The translations under genes were made by a program, and so were the position numbers. The notes beneath the pieces are model-generated. The model saw only the letters and a list, made by a program, of their open reading frames with translations. It had not been told where the DNA came from and made no database searches. Below are positions 36,301 through 49,681 of a stretch of 64,000 nt of DNA, piece by piece. This stretch comes from Anseranas semipalmata (taxonomy: Eukaryota > Chordata > Aves > Anseriformes > Anseranatidae), in the NCBI GenBank assembly GCA_013399115.1, contig VXAA01003306.1:109199-173198 (forward strand), given 5' to 3'. The first letter of the stretch is position 1. Every line of letters starts with the position of its first letter.

Positions 36301-39300
36301 CTGAAGGCTGCACTGTGTTGCTGAGATGCTGGGGCTTACTGAAGGTCTGAAACCTAAGCAAGTGATCTGTTGGACAAGGCTGGGGGGAAGAAGGTGTACT
36401 CGATTGGGCGTTTCAGAGCCTGCCTTTAACCCAGTAGGAGAGGAAGCTGGAATTCCCCTGGAGGAATTCTTCCTGAATTTCTCCTAGTGGCATTTAAATA
36501 CTCTGGAGAAGACAGCAGCAGAGTTCTTATTCTCACCCTGCCAGGGCCCATGGCTGTAGGCTTGGTCTTGCAATGTGAAATTACTGCTGAAGGAGCAGAG
36601 GGACGTGTACTGGGATGCAAGAAGGGTGTCGGGTACCTACATGAGTTCGAGTGCTACAGCATGCCTGCTGCTGGTCCCTCTTAGCAGATGGTGTGTGCAG
36701 GAACTTGATTATCCTCATTGCCTTACGGGGTCTATGGGGGTTAAGCTTGTCAGCTCTTCTTGCAACACCAAGAAAATGAAAAAAGCCTCTACAATGGACT
36801 TGCAAGAAACAGGCTGTGTCTTGCTGCATCAGACAGCAGTGCTCAAAAGAGGAACAGTGTAAGGATGCATAAATTTAAATTACCACTAGTATTTACATTA
36901 AGAACATGCTGACTATCAGTCTTGTACATCCTTTTTAGTACTCTTAATGAAGAGGTCCAGGTTTCACTGCAGTGGTCTTTTAAGCCTAATTCTAAGATCA
37001 AAGCTTAAGCTTCTGTGTTGTCTTTCCAGTTTGAAGCTGACGAAAAAACTCAAGTGGTGAATGTTTGAAAAGTAAATTCTTGTGGTGTGAGCTGTCAGAG
37101 CACAGAATTAAAGCAAAGATGAGAAGCTGAGTGTGACTTTCTGCTGATGCTCTGTCATAGTGACATTTGATGAAAGCTGAAAGGTATTTAAGAGTTGACA
37201 AAAGGGAATTTTTAGTGGAAGTTGTTGTCATAAGATTAGTCAAACTTCTAAGAGAATTATTTGCATTGTTTTTTATATTCTGGGAATGATTAAGGTTCAA
37301 ACTGAACATAGTCCCTGCAGAGCATTTACTGTGCTCAAGAGGGATCTCAAACTTCCTAGCCAGGGTGGGAATATCTACAGTTACATTAAACTGAAACTCA
37401 AAACTGGGAAGTTAACACATGGATATTGCATCCCTCTTGGGCCTTATGTATAAGGCAAATATGGATGTCTGAAGCTAGAGAGTGTCCCAGGCCTCAGTGG
37501 GATTGTCCCCGTGGGAGTTCTTGAATGCTCCTCTCAAGGTGCTGCTTAGGAGCTGCTGCACTGCCTTTTTGGCCACCAGACTGGTTAGTGCTGCTCTTGT
37601 GGAGAGCAGTGTGCGTCAGAACAGCTTGAGCCAGCATGCCATTGTGTAGCAGGTCTCCCTTGCCTGTTGTAAGGTCACTTCAGTAACTGTTTTGCTAGGA
37701 AGCCTTCTCTTCCTTGTTTGAGCCCTGAGGCTTTTCTCAGTCTCTCAGCTTGGCCCAAACATGGGGTCCTGAGTCACAACATTTCTGTCCAGGAACTCTT
37801 CCAGGTTTTTGTGTTCTCTGTTGAAAGGCTATCGGTGCTTTCTTCTGTTACTCCCAGATGAGTGACAATCCTGGGCTGAGGATTTTGGCCTCTTAGCGTT
37901 GCTACTCTGAGCAAAGCAAGCTCCCTGGCACTGTGGAGCTGGTGTAATGCCCAGCCCCATACAGTGTGCAGGGAGACTCCCCTGGGGAGAAGGTGGGTTT
38001 GGGAAGATGTTACTAGTGGAACAGAGCTGGAGAACTTTTCCCCCCCAAGTGCCTGAACAGCTGCTTATTCTGGCCCCTTGGAAGGAAAAGGGTGTTGGAC
38101 AGTGTTTGTGCATCCTGAGCTCTGGTGCTGGACAAAGTAGCTCCATGGATTCAAAAGTGCTGGATTTCAGTGACCCTTCAGTTTGTAGTATGCCAAGAAC
38201 AAGGTCTTGAGCAGGGAAATCCTGGATATCAGGAAGTGGAGATCTGTAACTGGCAGCCTATTGCCTTGGCCACAGTGCTGCTGCTGCTGGTTGGGCTTGG
38301 CTTTGCACTTGGCATCAGGCTCCAGTGTCTGCATCTCGCTGTCACCCTGCAATCTTGTAGGGCATTCTAGAGGCTGCCGCTGTTAGTAGTGATATTATGC
38401 CACACATTAGCTTTTATCGCTACTCTGTTAACATGCTTACTAGAGATGAGTGCTGCAAAATGCTCTGTGTTGCTGAGGGGAGGCTGCCAAAGCAGGCTCT
38501 TACATTTCTGCTCTCGTGAATGTTGTTCTTGCTTCTCAAGTGAAATGACTGGGAGAAACCATAGCCATTTGGGGAAGGGAAACAAAGGCCTGTATGGATC
38601 TGTCCTCAGTCCTGAGCAAATGCTGTCCCTGTCAGCTACGCAAATTGTGCACAGTGTGTGCTTTCAGTGGACGTGCTTGTCCCTCAAGAAGAGGTCAGTG
38701 TTTAAACTGGCCTGCTTGGTCGCTGTATGGCCATGGGCTGGTTTCCTTGGTTTCAGCGCACTGGCCCTCTTGGCTCTTCATCTCGGTGATGCTCTGATTC
38801 CCTTTCAGAGTGCTTCAGGGAGCTGATGTTAGTGAGCCATCGGGTCTGAAGAAATACATAAGCTTTAGAAATAACATAAAAGGGAGCCAGGCTGTTTTAA
38901 GTGTGAATGTCTGGCCTGCTCAGAAGTAGATGGTGTAAGGGGTGCAAGGGACACAGCTTGGTGCAGAGGAGCTGTGTGCTTGCTCTGCAGAGCGAAGCAG
39001 AACGCAGGCTAATGAGGCCTCCTTGAATCAAAGGACAGAATTGGGACAGACATTTAGGCTATTGGTGTTGCAACAGCAGTAAACTTTGAAGCGCTGTCTG
39101 CTTTCTTCTGGCATGCTATTTGTGTGCTTACCTTTGATTTTTTTTCTAATTTTAAGTTCTCTGAATATCTAGGGTGCTGGGAGAGGCAGCTCTAAAAATA
39201 ACTTTAGAGGCTGGTTATTTCCAAAGTTGTTTCTGCTTCTCTTAGATTTTGTTCCCTTCTGTTGATATGTCTTCCCCTGCTGCAAGGTCTGGTTCACACT

Positions 39301-41106
39301 TAATCATGCGTTCTGCTCTCTTCTAGTTCTTTCTCTGTTAACAAACGTGCTTTGGGTATGGGTGATGGCAGGTATTCACATAGCTGGTGGACGTGATTGC
39401 AGTCTGGGTGAACTATGTCATGTACCAGGAACACTGAAGAATGAATTAACTGTTTTGAAAGGGTAAGACAATAGTTTGTGAAACATGTGCCCCCTCAGGT
39501 ACTGTTCTGCAGATGGAAGCATGCAGGTGTGTTCTTCTGCAGCTTGAACCAGTGGTGTTCACAAGTGGCAGGGGCTGCAGGAAGACCTGTTGTGCCATTT
39601 AAGTGTCACAGGATGGCTTGTTTTTAATGGCTGGGTGAATCCCAGCAGTAACTCTAGTTGTTGTTAATGCCTTAACTCATGTCCTGCTGTTACATGTGAA
39701 ATAACTTCATCAGACTGAGGTAGGAGCTGGTAAGTGTTGTGTACAAAGACTCTCACTTGGATGGATTTATGGCTGAGAACTGCTTCTGCTGTAGTTGTTA
39801 AGGGTACCTGTTAAATGTGTTTTATGCTAATTCTTATGGTGTGATGATTTTCAGCATCACTTTTTAAGCTTACTCAGAGTTTTTGCCAGCTGTGCCTCTT
39901 ATCACAACAGCTGCTCTCCTGATGACTGCCCAGCCTCCACATGCCACAAGCCAGCCAGGGCTAGGACCTGTGCTCTGTTTCCCCTGCCAAGAGTGACATG
40001 CCTCTCCTTCCCAACAAATTGCATGAGAAGCACAGAATAGGTCTGCTCATTGCAACTCTGGTAAGCAATGTTGCTCTTGAAGGCTTAACCACAGCTCATG
40101 AGCATGGTCGGTATCATTGTGCTCGAGCTGCTCTGTTAGGTGCATCTGTTCTCACTCCAGCTAGCCTGACTTTGTCCTGTGGCTTACACCTTCACGTTTG
40201 CTTTCTCAGAAAGTAAACCCAAACATTCATATCCTGCTGCGGCGTTTAGGCTACCTGAGAAGAATGCTGTAAAATGTATGCCTGAGTGTAGCTGGCTGGC
40301 TGATTTTGTAGATGAGCAGAGGTGCCTGAAGCTTAAAGCCTGGCTGTAGTACTCTTCAAACACCTTCTCTGCCCTGGGGACTTCTTAGTAGCTTTGAGCT
40401 GTTCCAGGCTGCTCTGCAGCAGTGCAGCTAGCTGCTACCTCATCTCTGGGACCGGAGCAAGGTTTTCCTGGTTGACATGTGCTGTAAGATGGAGTGTGGG
40501 GATCAGTCAGGGAATCAGATTTGGCTTAAACTGTTCAGGTACTGTTGGGGGCATGTCAACTTACAGTAGCAGAGATTGGTTCTGTGTCTCTTACTGCTTT
40601 GGATGTTGAAAACATGTAGATACCTAGAAGGTGCAGATCTCGTTCATATCATCCATTTCAAGTCCCAAGTCTGTTCTATCCTTGAAGATAGTCTTCGCTG
40701 GCATGATTCACTGCATGGATTGGCAGCCTTGGGTTGGTTTCTTTTGTGTTCCCCCCATGTGTGGGTGCTAATTGTAGCAAGTTGAAAGGCACTTGGGAAG
40801 ATTTGCTTAAGAGTGATGGGCTGAGAAGCCTCTGATGCATGTGGGCAGGCTACAATGGAAAGGAGAACTTAATGTGAGAGAAGAAAAATGGTATCTCTGA
40901 TCCAGGCTGTGCTCTTAGAGCTGGGAAAGAGGCTAACGATATCATGAATCTTCCAGTCGAGAAGGGCTTTTTATGCATAGCCATGGTTAGGTTCACCTGG
41001 CAAACTAAAAGCAAGTTTTTTATTGTTAGAACAATGTACTTTCTCTAACAGCTCTTATTTCTGTCAATTACTATGGTTCCAACCACAAAAGAGCTTTCTT
41101 GTTCTA

Positions 41107-41171
41107 ATTGGCCACCTCCTGTTCTGATTCAGTTGTGCTGCTCTGTCACCATGGAGACAACCATGATGTCA
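41107..41171. promoter_or_regulatory. Candidate RFX X-box / CRE / CCAAT cluster
   Basis: GTCACCATGGAGAC (41145-41158) fits the palindromic RFX X-box pattern GTYNCCATGGNRAC. TGATGTCA (41164-41171), a CREB/ATF-type variant, follows five bases later, and ATTGG (inverted CCAAT) lies upstream at 41107-41111. RFX, CREB and NF-Y sites are known to cooperate at short distance. Here it is a motif observation only. Confidence 0.25.
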
Positions 41172-41406
41172 CATGCTATGGCATCACTGAGAAGTGGCTG
41201 GGAGGCAGTTGTTAATATTCCCCCTCACCCCATCCACCCCAGTAGTCAATAGCTGGGAGGAGAAAGCAGAACAGCTCAATAGATCTTGGGGATGAAACAG
41301 AGCTTTTAAATGAGGCTGAACTGCTTTTGCTGGTGGAAGAGGTGTAATATAACCACTTTCTTGAAACTGTTCACTGCCATTCTGTTGTGTTGAGCTCACT
41401 TTTATT

Positions 41407-41416
41407 AAAAAAAAAA
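41407..41416. repeat. Poly-A tract
   Basis: Ten A residues in intronic DNA, with no recognisable retroposed body beside them. Confidence 0.8.
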
Positions 41417-44400
41417 TCGCAGGAAGCCCCAAATCTCCAGCTATTCCAGTGCTGCTTCGCTTGAGCCCTGTTAACAAATGTTGATGCTAAAAACCCAAGT
41501 ACCTGCTCAGCTGCATTCCAGTTGCATTGTGGTGGGCTTGGTGCTTTTATAGCTGGGTAACAGGTACACTGAGCTTGTCTCATTAGCTGAGACATCAGTC
41601 AAAAAAGCTGATGCATCACCTTTGTGGCAGTTTAGGTGAATTTTGGGGGGTCTCTTGCTACCTTTTTAACACTTCTGAGACAGCTGTTTCCACTGTGGGA
41701 ACATGACCATATAACAGGGTATATGAGAGGCAGGTTAAGAGCTGTGTGATGAGATCATGAAGGCCAACAAGATTTGACTTGTATGTCCTCATGTGTGAGC
41801 TCAGTGAAGATGGTAATGTAGCAGAGAACCGGGCTTCTTTCATAGCTTAATTCTGTTCTTTGCCAAAATGCTGGGAACTTGCATCTTATTTCCTGGAATG
41901 CCATGACTCATCATTGCTAGGACAATGTATGAGAATGTGTTCTGGTTTGTACAATCTCTTCCATTCATTTGTCCTCAACTTTGTTTTTTGTAAGGTGTCT
42001 GGCTGTTCGAGTGCGTGGCAGTGTACTGTCTTGAGCTGTAACAACCTCCTCAAGTATTAGTCTCCTCTTGGTTAATGGAAAGCAGGACTCTGTTCTTCAG
42101 TGCTTGACCTGGCAAACACATAGCTAATGTTTTTCAATTTGTCGTCTTTGAAATGGGGCTTTGTCATAGCTATCACAGAAGCACATTGCCTGTAACTTTT
42201 CTGTTTGCATTGTTCTGACATTAGGGAGGGGGAATGTGGATTTCCCCTGCACATGGGGTGTAGCTGGAGCTCTGGGGTGAGATTGGGATGCTCTCACTGT
42301 GTGCTGGCCCCGCTTGTCAGCAGGGACCCTGTGCATTGCACCTGTACCAGTTGGCTTGGGCTCTTCTGGGTTGTAATCTATCTAGGCTGGCACTTGGCAA
42401 GCACAATAGTACATCTTCTTTGTGCTTTGCTTGTTTTAAGCAGCCTTGTGTTCAGACATAAGGGATAAAATTTCATGTAAGATGGAAGCTGAAACAAGTT
42501 GACTTTTTTAGTGTGAGAGAAATTTCTGGCTGTGTTCCTGACGGGATCAAAACTGTTTTCCAACAGTTCTGCTGACAGGCGCTTCTTTTTCTAATTTACT
42601 TTGTGAATTGCTGGGTTTTTAAGCTGAAAGGCTAGAGCAACTCATAGCATGAAGACTTTTCTTCACGGTGTTGTTTGGAACCCTTTAAGTGTCCTGTTGA
42701 GGGGAAAAATGTGACTGAAAGGCCAATTGCATTTGAATCCATGTTAATTTGTAGTGGTGTTTGATCTTAATATAGCTAGCTTGGTTAAAGACTGAAGGGG
42801 GTAGAAAATGTTTAGTTCTCACCCAACATAGGTCGCATCTGTCCTGACTGCTACAAGGGATGTGGAGCAGCCTGTACTGAGGCTACTTGACTCTTAAGAC
42901 TTCTAGCATAGTAGTTACTTCAGAGGAGAAAATGGATGCTAAAAAGTCTAAGATAAAAATTACGACTATAGTTTGCAGACAGATATCATTCAGGAAAAAA
43001 GTTAATAGCTCATCTAATTATACATGGTCTGTAAGTTTATATATATTTAACATGCTTTCGGTTTTCCGTATGTGTAGAAAACTACCTCATCTCTGGGAAG
43101 GATAAGACAAAGTTTCCCTTACAGGAAAACAGCTAATTCCAAAGTATTTGGAGATTTCCATTAAAGGCTATGAATAGATTGCTTACTAGAAGGAAACTAG
43201 TCCTTTCATTACATATGGGCTTGTCTAACCAGTTATCCCCAACAAATTCCTTTATTACATGAATGAGTGGCTGTGAAATGGCTTACTCCTTCAGAATGAG
43301 ACTGTGCATGGAGTTCCTTATCCCTCAAACTTATGTGCCCTAAGGAGTTAACCGGGGTAATTCTGTGGATGAGTCCATGATCTGATATTCCCAGTTGCTT
43401 TGTTCATATGCCAGTGATGACTTTTGGCACACCTGAATACCAAGTATACATCAGATAATCTGACCACCAGATAATTTCTACTAAGTTCTGAATAATCCAT
43501 TATATGTAGCGAGTTTGGAAGATGCTATGTAGGCTGTCTTTGTATTCCTGTCTTTCAAAAAATATGAAGTACCTGACTGAATTCATGATGCTTCATGGGG
43601 CAGCTTGGAAGCTCTTCTTTCCCCCATCCATTCAACAGGTAACTCCTGCCAGTGAGAAATGGGCTCATCCTGCTCTGGAATGGACAGAACAGGAGCAGCT
43701 CTCGCGAGTGACAAATCTCTGGGTGTTGCTTACTTTCTGATAGGTTCCTCTGCGGCTGCATTACACAGCCAAAGGAAAACTAGGTCAGCGTTGTGCTGCT
43801 TGGGGAGCAAGAGGTTGGCAGGAGAGGTAGAGACCTCTTCTCTGTTGCAGCCATGTGAACACCAGTGCTCCAGGCTTCCTTGCTTGTGATCTGCAGCCTC
43901 TTTATCTGCTTCCAGCAGCAGGTCTATACTGACCACGTTTAGTGCAGGTGCTTTAACTTGCATTTGCATTGTATGATATCTTCTCCCCCCCATGCCAAAC
44001 CCTTTTCCTACTTGCAGATTTCTTGAATGAGTGTAATCCCTCAGACTGGTTTGGCTGGCATTTATAACAAATGGTACACTGCAGAAAGAAAAACCGAGAG
44101 ACCAGCCAAGGTGGGTTGAGCACTTGAGGATAGGAACAGAACGAAATTAATATCCTGCAAACCAATGTATTCTGTGTTCTCTGAAATGTAGACATATTTG
44201 TCACTCAAGTTTAAAAACATGTTTGGCTGTAGATGATCGCCTACAGGATGGTAAGCGGTTTCCAAACTTGAAAGGGAAGAGAGGGCTACTAACATCTTTT
44301 GCAGAATAACCCTGTGAAATGTATCTGAGGTATTAAGTAAATGGCATTCCTGTCTGAAAGATAAGGTAGTGAGAATCACTACAAGTTTGTCTGGGCATCT

Positions 44401-45132
44401 TTCCAGCACTGAAGTTTGAGACATTCTTTCAGCAGTAGTTGGTTAAGGGTTGTGACACCGAGTGCTTGTTCAGATTGCAAGTCAACAGATTGTGTGCTGC
44501 AAGCCAGGACCTGGAGACAAAAATCAAGTTGTCCTGTGCAATCTCTGATAAAGACTTTGAATCTAGAGCTGCCTGATCCTGTAGCAGCAATGGCCATGTA
44601 TATTTGTTCAAAAGTAAACAGCTCCTGCCAACATCATGCAGAGATGGAGGTTAACAAGATATGGATTTGTGCTCAAAGCAAACTTGCAGAGAAAAGTAGA
44701 TGATGCAGAGCTGTCAGGTGCTCTTAAGATAACTAAAAGTGAAGTGTCCTAGCTAAGCTGGCATGCTTCAGAGTGATAGAGTAGGACTTTGTTTTTTAAG
44801 TCTCTTTACTGCTTGGTAATTGCTGGTCAGTAAGTAGCAAGAGATAATGGAGTCCTTCCCTCTGCTTTAAAGAAAAATGCGTTTGTTCTTTGTCTTGTCT
44901 GTTCTTTTCCAGTCCCTCACCAGAAGGAAGATAACTTGCTGAACCAAGGTCTGCTCTTGCCTGGGCTATTTCCACTCATGTTGAACTCTGCTTACTAATA
45001 CAGTGTCATGTACAGGGCAAGCATAAAGAAGACAAGGGTAGCACTTTACTGTTTCAGTCTTAAAGATCTCCTGGTCTAGCCAATAGTGACACTTTCAGGA
45101 TGTGAATCAGTTCTGTGTCAGTGGTACTTGCA

Positions 45133-45143
45133 TTTTTTTTTTT
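45133..45143. repeat. Poly-T tract
   Basis: Eleven T residues, a simple low-complexity run. Confidence 0.8.
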
Positions 45144-48100
45144 AGACAACACACTGTGGTTTGGGCAATGCTGAGTAAAGATAGGATGGCAACATAGGTG
45201 GATAATACTGTCGGCTGCACTGCTTGATCTGAACTCCTGCTGCTGAAAGCAGAGCTGCCAGTTTACCTCGATGGCACTCGGATCAGCTGGTGCTGAAGCC
45301 TGTTTGCAGGGTTGTAAGAAGCAAGTTTGAAAACGTGCAGGCTGGGCCACAGAGGCTGCGTAACCTCCTGCAGTACGTGTCCCCAGAAGCTGCAGAACTT
45401 GTGTGCTTAAGCCCTTGCCCAGGTTTTCAAAATCCTTTGAGGTTTTCGTGGAGAGAATGTATGCAGGAGGAAGCTGGTTTGGGAGATACCTGTGCATGCT
45501 CTGCTGTGACACTGAGAGCGCTATGGTCATATTTTGTCTACTCACTGTGTACAGTTGGCTTTGAGTTATTAGCAGCCTTTCTTATTTGATGGGGCAGTGG
45601 ATGCTGTTTGGTTGGCCTCCTGTACTGAGGTTATGAGCCTGTTCATCCGTACTGCAGCTGATTCATGCCAAGACCAGCACTGCTTGTGATTGACTGTGAC
45701 AGCTTATGGCTGTGTCAGCTTGGAGTGCCTGGTGTGATGCGCGGCGGGGCAGTGAGCCAGTGCAGTAGGCTGCTGCTGGAGTCCCTTGCTAAGGAGCACT
45801 GATTGCAGTTCTCAGCCCTGTGGGCTGGTCCTCTGGTTACTGTTATCCTGTATTGCAAAGCGGTGAAAATCTGAGCTAAGGCTTCTACACAACTACAGTC
45901 ATGAATGTAGGAAGGAAATAGTCCAGCAGTATCTACAAAAGGGGGAACTTTGCGTATTCAGCTGTGGAGCTTGTGCATATGTGAGCTTTTGCGTCTCTGC
46001 AGTTTGTACATGTTCCAATATCTAATTAAAAACTAGAGATAGAGTTCCTTTTTTCTTGTGGATGAGGCTTATGAATAATTTTCTTAGCTGGCTTTACGGT
46101 GAAATCTCTTTGACAGAACAAAGGAGTGAGTTTGCACAGCAAGGAATCTCTGAATAGGAGGCCTAGTTTTTCTGGTATTGTTAAATACTTCTAGAAAGCA
46201 GAATGCTCATTTACACACCTGAGTGAGTACTTCATAGCCTGTCTGGCACCAAGGTGTGAAAAGCTGGGCCACTGTTCTCAAAGTTACTGTCACTGGCTGT
46301 TTCAAGTGCTGTGATTCCAGCTGTGCTCATGTTCCTTAGAGTGCAGTAGCTTAACTGATCACATTTCCATATGGTGGTCATATTTCTTGCCTTGAGAGAC
46401 AGCAAGTGCTTGTTGCTCACCTTGTTATGTTGTACAGAGTTGTCGGCAGAATTTGCCAGCTGTAAGTGGAAAACGAATGGGAAGGGGGTGAGGACCTTAA
46501 CCCATGTTGGGAAACATAGGCTTTGTGTTTGTTTTCTTTGAAGTGCAGCCTCCCTCCAGAGTTTAACACTGTGCTTTATTTTGCTCTTGGGTTCAGTTTG
46601 TCACCTTTCTGCTCTCTGGCACCTTCAGAGAGCCAACAGGTCAACTTCTGTCTCTTCTAAGGGGCTGAATGCACAAATTGAGAGTGGGACATCATAGGCT
46701 GGAGTTTGGTTGTCATAGGTGGTAAGTCAGACTGCAAGCTAGCTTTAAAATTTAAAAAAAAATTATTCCATGTCACTTCACTGTATTACTCTCACATATC
46801 TAATAGAAACAATGTTCTGGTAGTGATGTGCTAAAGATATATATTCTATATGTGAAATCTAAAGGAAGTGTTGGATAATGGCTACCTTAATGTTTTGAAG
46901 TTTCTTGCATCTAATGTGCAAGAGCCAAAGCCCAAGGCAAACTTGTTCATTCTGGCAGGGACTGCTGAATTAAACCACAAAGCAGTTCTCTAGTTAGGCT
47001 CCTGAGAGTTTTCTCTAATGTCCTGGATTTGAGAACAGCAATATCATTTGCATACTTGAACCCATCTCTAGCGTTAAATGTTGCCACCTCCCTGTGTTTT
47101 TCCTCTGTGTTCAGAATCTGGGTGGGCAGTCAAAGGACAGAACATCCTGGAATGTAACTTCCTGATGAAAAAAGTAGCAGTTTAGTAAACTGAGGCATCC
47201 AGTGACTGCAGATTCATACTGCTAAAATTTCTCTTAAACCATGTTCTTGCTTCAGGATCACGGCTGAAGCAAGCCAAGAGGAAGAACAGGTCAGGGTCCT
47301 TAGACCTGAATTTAAGGTTTTTTAGCTTTGGTGGATGGTCGTCTGGACCTTCCGGTGAATTTAACTATAAATGTTTTCCTGAAACTGTGTGCGCGCTCAG
47401 GTAGCTAAGCATCTGCAGAACTTGGGTGCAATGATGCTTTCGTGCAAAACTTACCTGCTCATTCAAAATGCATGACAAAGCTGAATCTAGATATTTCCTT
47501 CTGCATTGCTGTAGCATGTGAACTCTTTCCTTTAATTTTGAATAGGGAGCACTTCTAAAACTGTCACTCAGATGGAATAGTCCTGGGGGAGAGACTGAGC
47601 GGCCCCAGAGGCACGTGTCCAGTAGGACAGCAGTTTTGGAGGCTGTGCTGTATTTCAGTTAGATGTGATCCTGGCTCTCAGCAAAGTGGTACTTAACAGA
47701 GTACTAATAATTGTACTGCAAATTGCCATATGCTTCGTTTCTTGGCCTAGAGAAACCATAAATTATATGGATCTTCTCCTGTTCTCTACTTGATTAGCTG
47801 AATGTTAATAAGCCTTGTAGACCTCACCCCACCAGCTCTCCTCCCCTCACAGGGTTGTGTGACCAGGTCTAGTCGTGTTCAGGTCATAACTGGAGTTGCA
47901 CTGGGTATGTTGGGGGGTAGGTAACAGCTGTAAGGAGAAAGCAGGAAGAAAAGGGCTTTGACTTTCTATGCTGCTTTTATAGCCCTGCTTTTCCTGTGAC
48001 CCTGAGCTCTGGCTGCTCTCAAGTCTGCAGCTGCAATACTCGGGTTGCAGTGGAGAGCTTGAGCATGGCTTGACTGAGGTCATGTTCTCTGTGCTGCCCA

Positions 48101-49667
48101 TCTAATGCAATGCTTTTCAGTAAAGCATTTCCTTTGGTTTCACAGGTGTGGATCATGGTCTGTTCATGGATCTCATACATACTAATGTTAACTTGTGTGA
48201 AAGACTCTACCTTTAATGTTGCTCAAGTATCTTATTTTCATGCCTTGCTTTCTTGGTGCCTGAATGAGCTGCTTGCAGCTTTATAAAGCATTCAGATAAT
48301 GACTTCCTGCTATGAAGCCTGCTAAGGTAGGCAAATCATGTTGAAATCAGACCATATCCTGGCATAAATTCTCTCAGCGTGGTGGCCTGCTGTGTGTGTA
48401 AGGTGACTCACTTCTGTTGTTACACCCTTTCCCCAAGGATAAGGCATCCATGCTGTGGGGAGTAGCAGAGTTCTGGCCTGGGTTGCAGCAGGCTTGATAG
48501 CATTTCAGTCAAATGTCTTGTCAGTGAATGCAATTAAGTTTGCTGCAGAAATGCCTCCTTTAACTGTTCTCATGGTTGTGTCTACAGTAGTGGTTGGAGT
48601 AGGAGGGGACGGTCCTGTGGTACCCAAGGGAGATGGTGCTTCACAAACTCTTCCAGGTGTCTTGCAGCATAAGCTGCTGATGTTGCAGACTCATGGAAAT
48701 TTACTGATGAAGATGATGCAAGCTGCTGAAAGCTTGCAGTTAAATAACCCTGTAAGTGCTCTGCTCCCTGTCACAGCCTCCTTGTATTAATGTTCCCATG
48801 ATAAGGTAACTGGCCATGCATCTGTTTACAAAACAGTATCCACAATAACTTGTTACTGTTTTGTTTCCTCAGCTGTACTGTGCATCTTGGTTACACATAG
48901 AAAAATAGAAGAACTGAATCTCTGTTGCTGAAAGGGGGGTTGGACTTTTCTCCCATCAATGCTTCAATGCAATGTTGTTTTCACAATCTCAGAATTCAGT
49001 CTTGTTGGTATGTAGCTTGTCTGCTGTCATCTCATAGGCATCTTGTCTTCTGGAAGTCTGGGCCAGATAATAGAAACAGTAGTATTACATTGCTGCCTGA
49101 AGTTTGGATTCACTCTTGGTGTGATTGTGTTGAAGGCACCAGCCCTAGCAAGAAGGGAGTGGTCACTTGTGGGGGGGAAAGGCTCTCCTAGCTACTCTTT
49201 GTTGCATCCCTGGAAATCGGCAAGAGGATGATTCTTCTGCAGCTGGGTACTCGGACACCCTTGGAGTAGGCAGAGCAGCAGCCCCATGTGCAGTGGGAGT
49301 GGGAGAAAGTGGGTCCCAAGGCAGCCCTACATGTGGGTTGCTGCAGGGCAGCAGCTGTTTGGGCCCTGCTTGTTTCTAGGAATATCCCAGCCACCTGTGA
49401 TGGGGGGGGTTAATGCATAGCCACAGCTGGAACAAGTGGGAGAGCATCCAGTGCTTCACCAGATTTCTGTGAGTGGAAGACAACAGAAACCAGACACTTC
49501 AAAACTAAAGGCACGTATTTGGTGTTTTTCCCACCTCTTCCTTTGCCACAGGACTACTAATTTCTGAAGCACTTGGTTTTTCTTTCTATTGAAAGACTTT
49601 TAGGGAATAAAGGATATTTTTCTCTCACGAGAGTATAGTGACAGAGCTCACAACAGTAGTGGTTTCT

Positions 49668-49681
49668 TATATATATATATA
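49668..49681. repeat. (TA)7 microsatellite
   Basis: Alternating TA for 14 bases, an ordinary dinucleotide repeat. Confidence 0.9.

Noticed and set aside
37259..37266. Octamer ATTTGCAT next to a SOX-like TTGT core
   Set aside because: Spacing and orientation do not match the known POU-SOX composite, and single octamers are common.
43451..43463. Palindromic TCAGATAATCTGA
   Set aside because: Short GATA-like palindrome, expected by chance in AT-rich intron.
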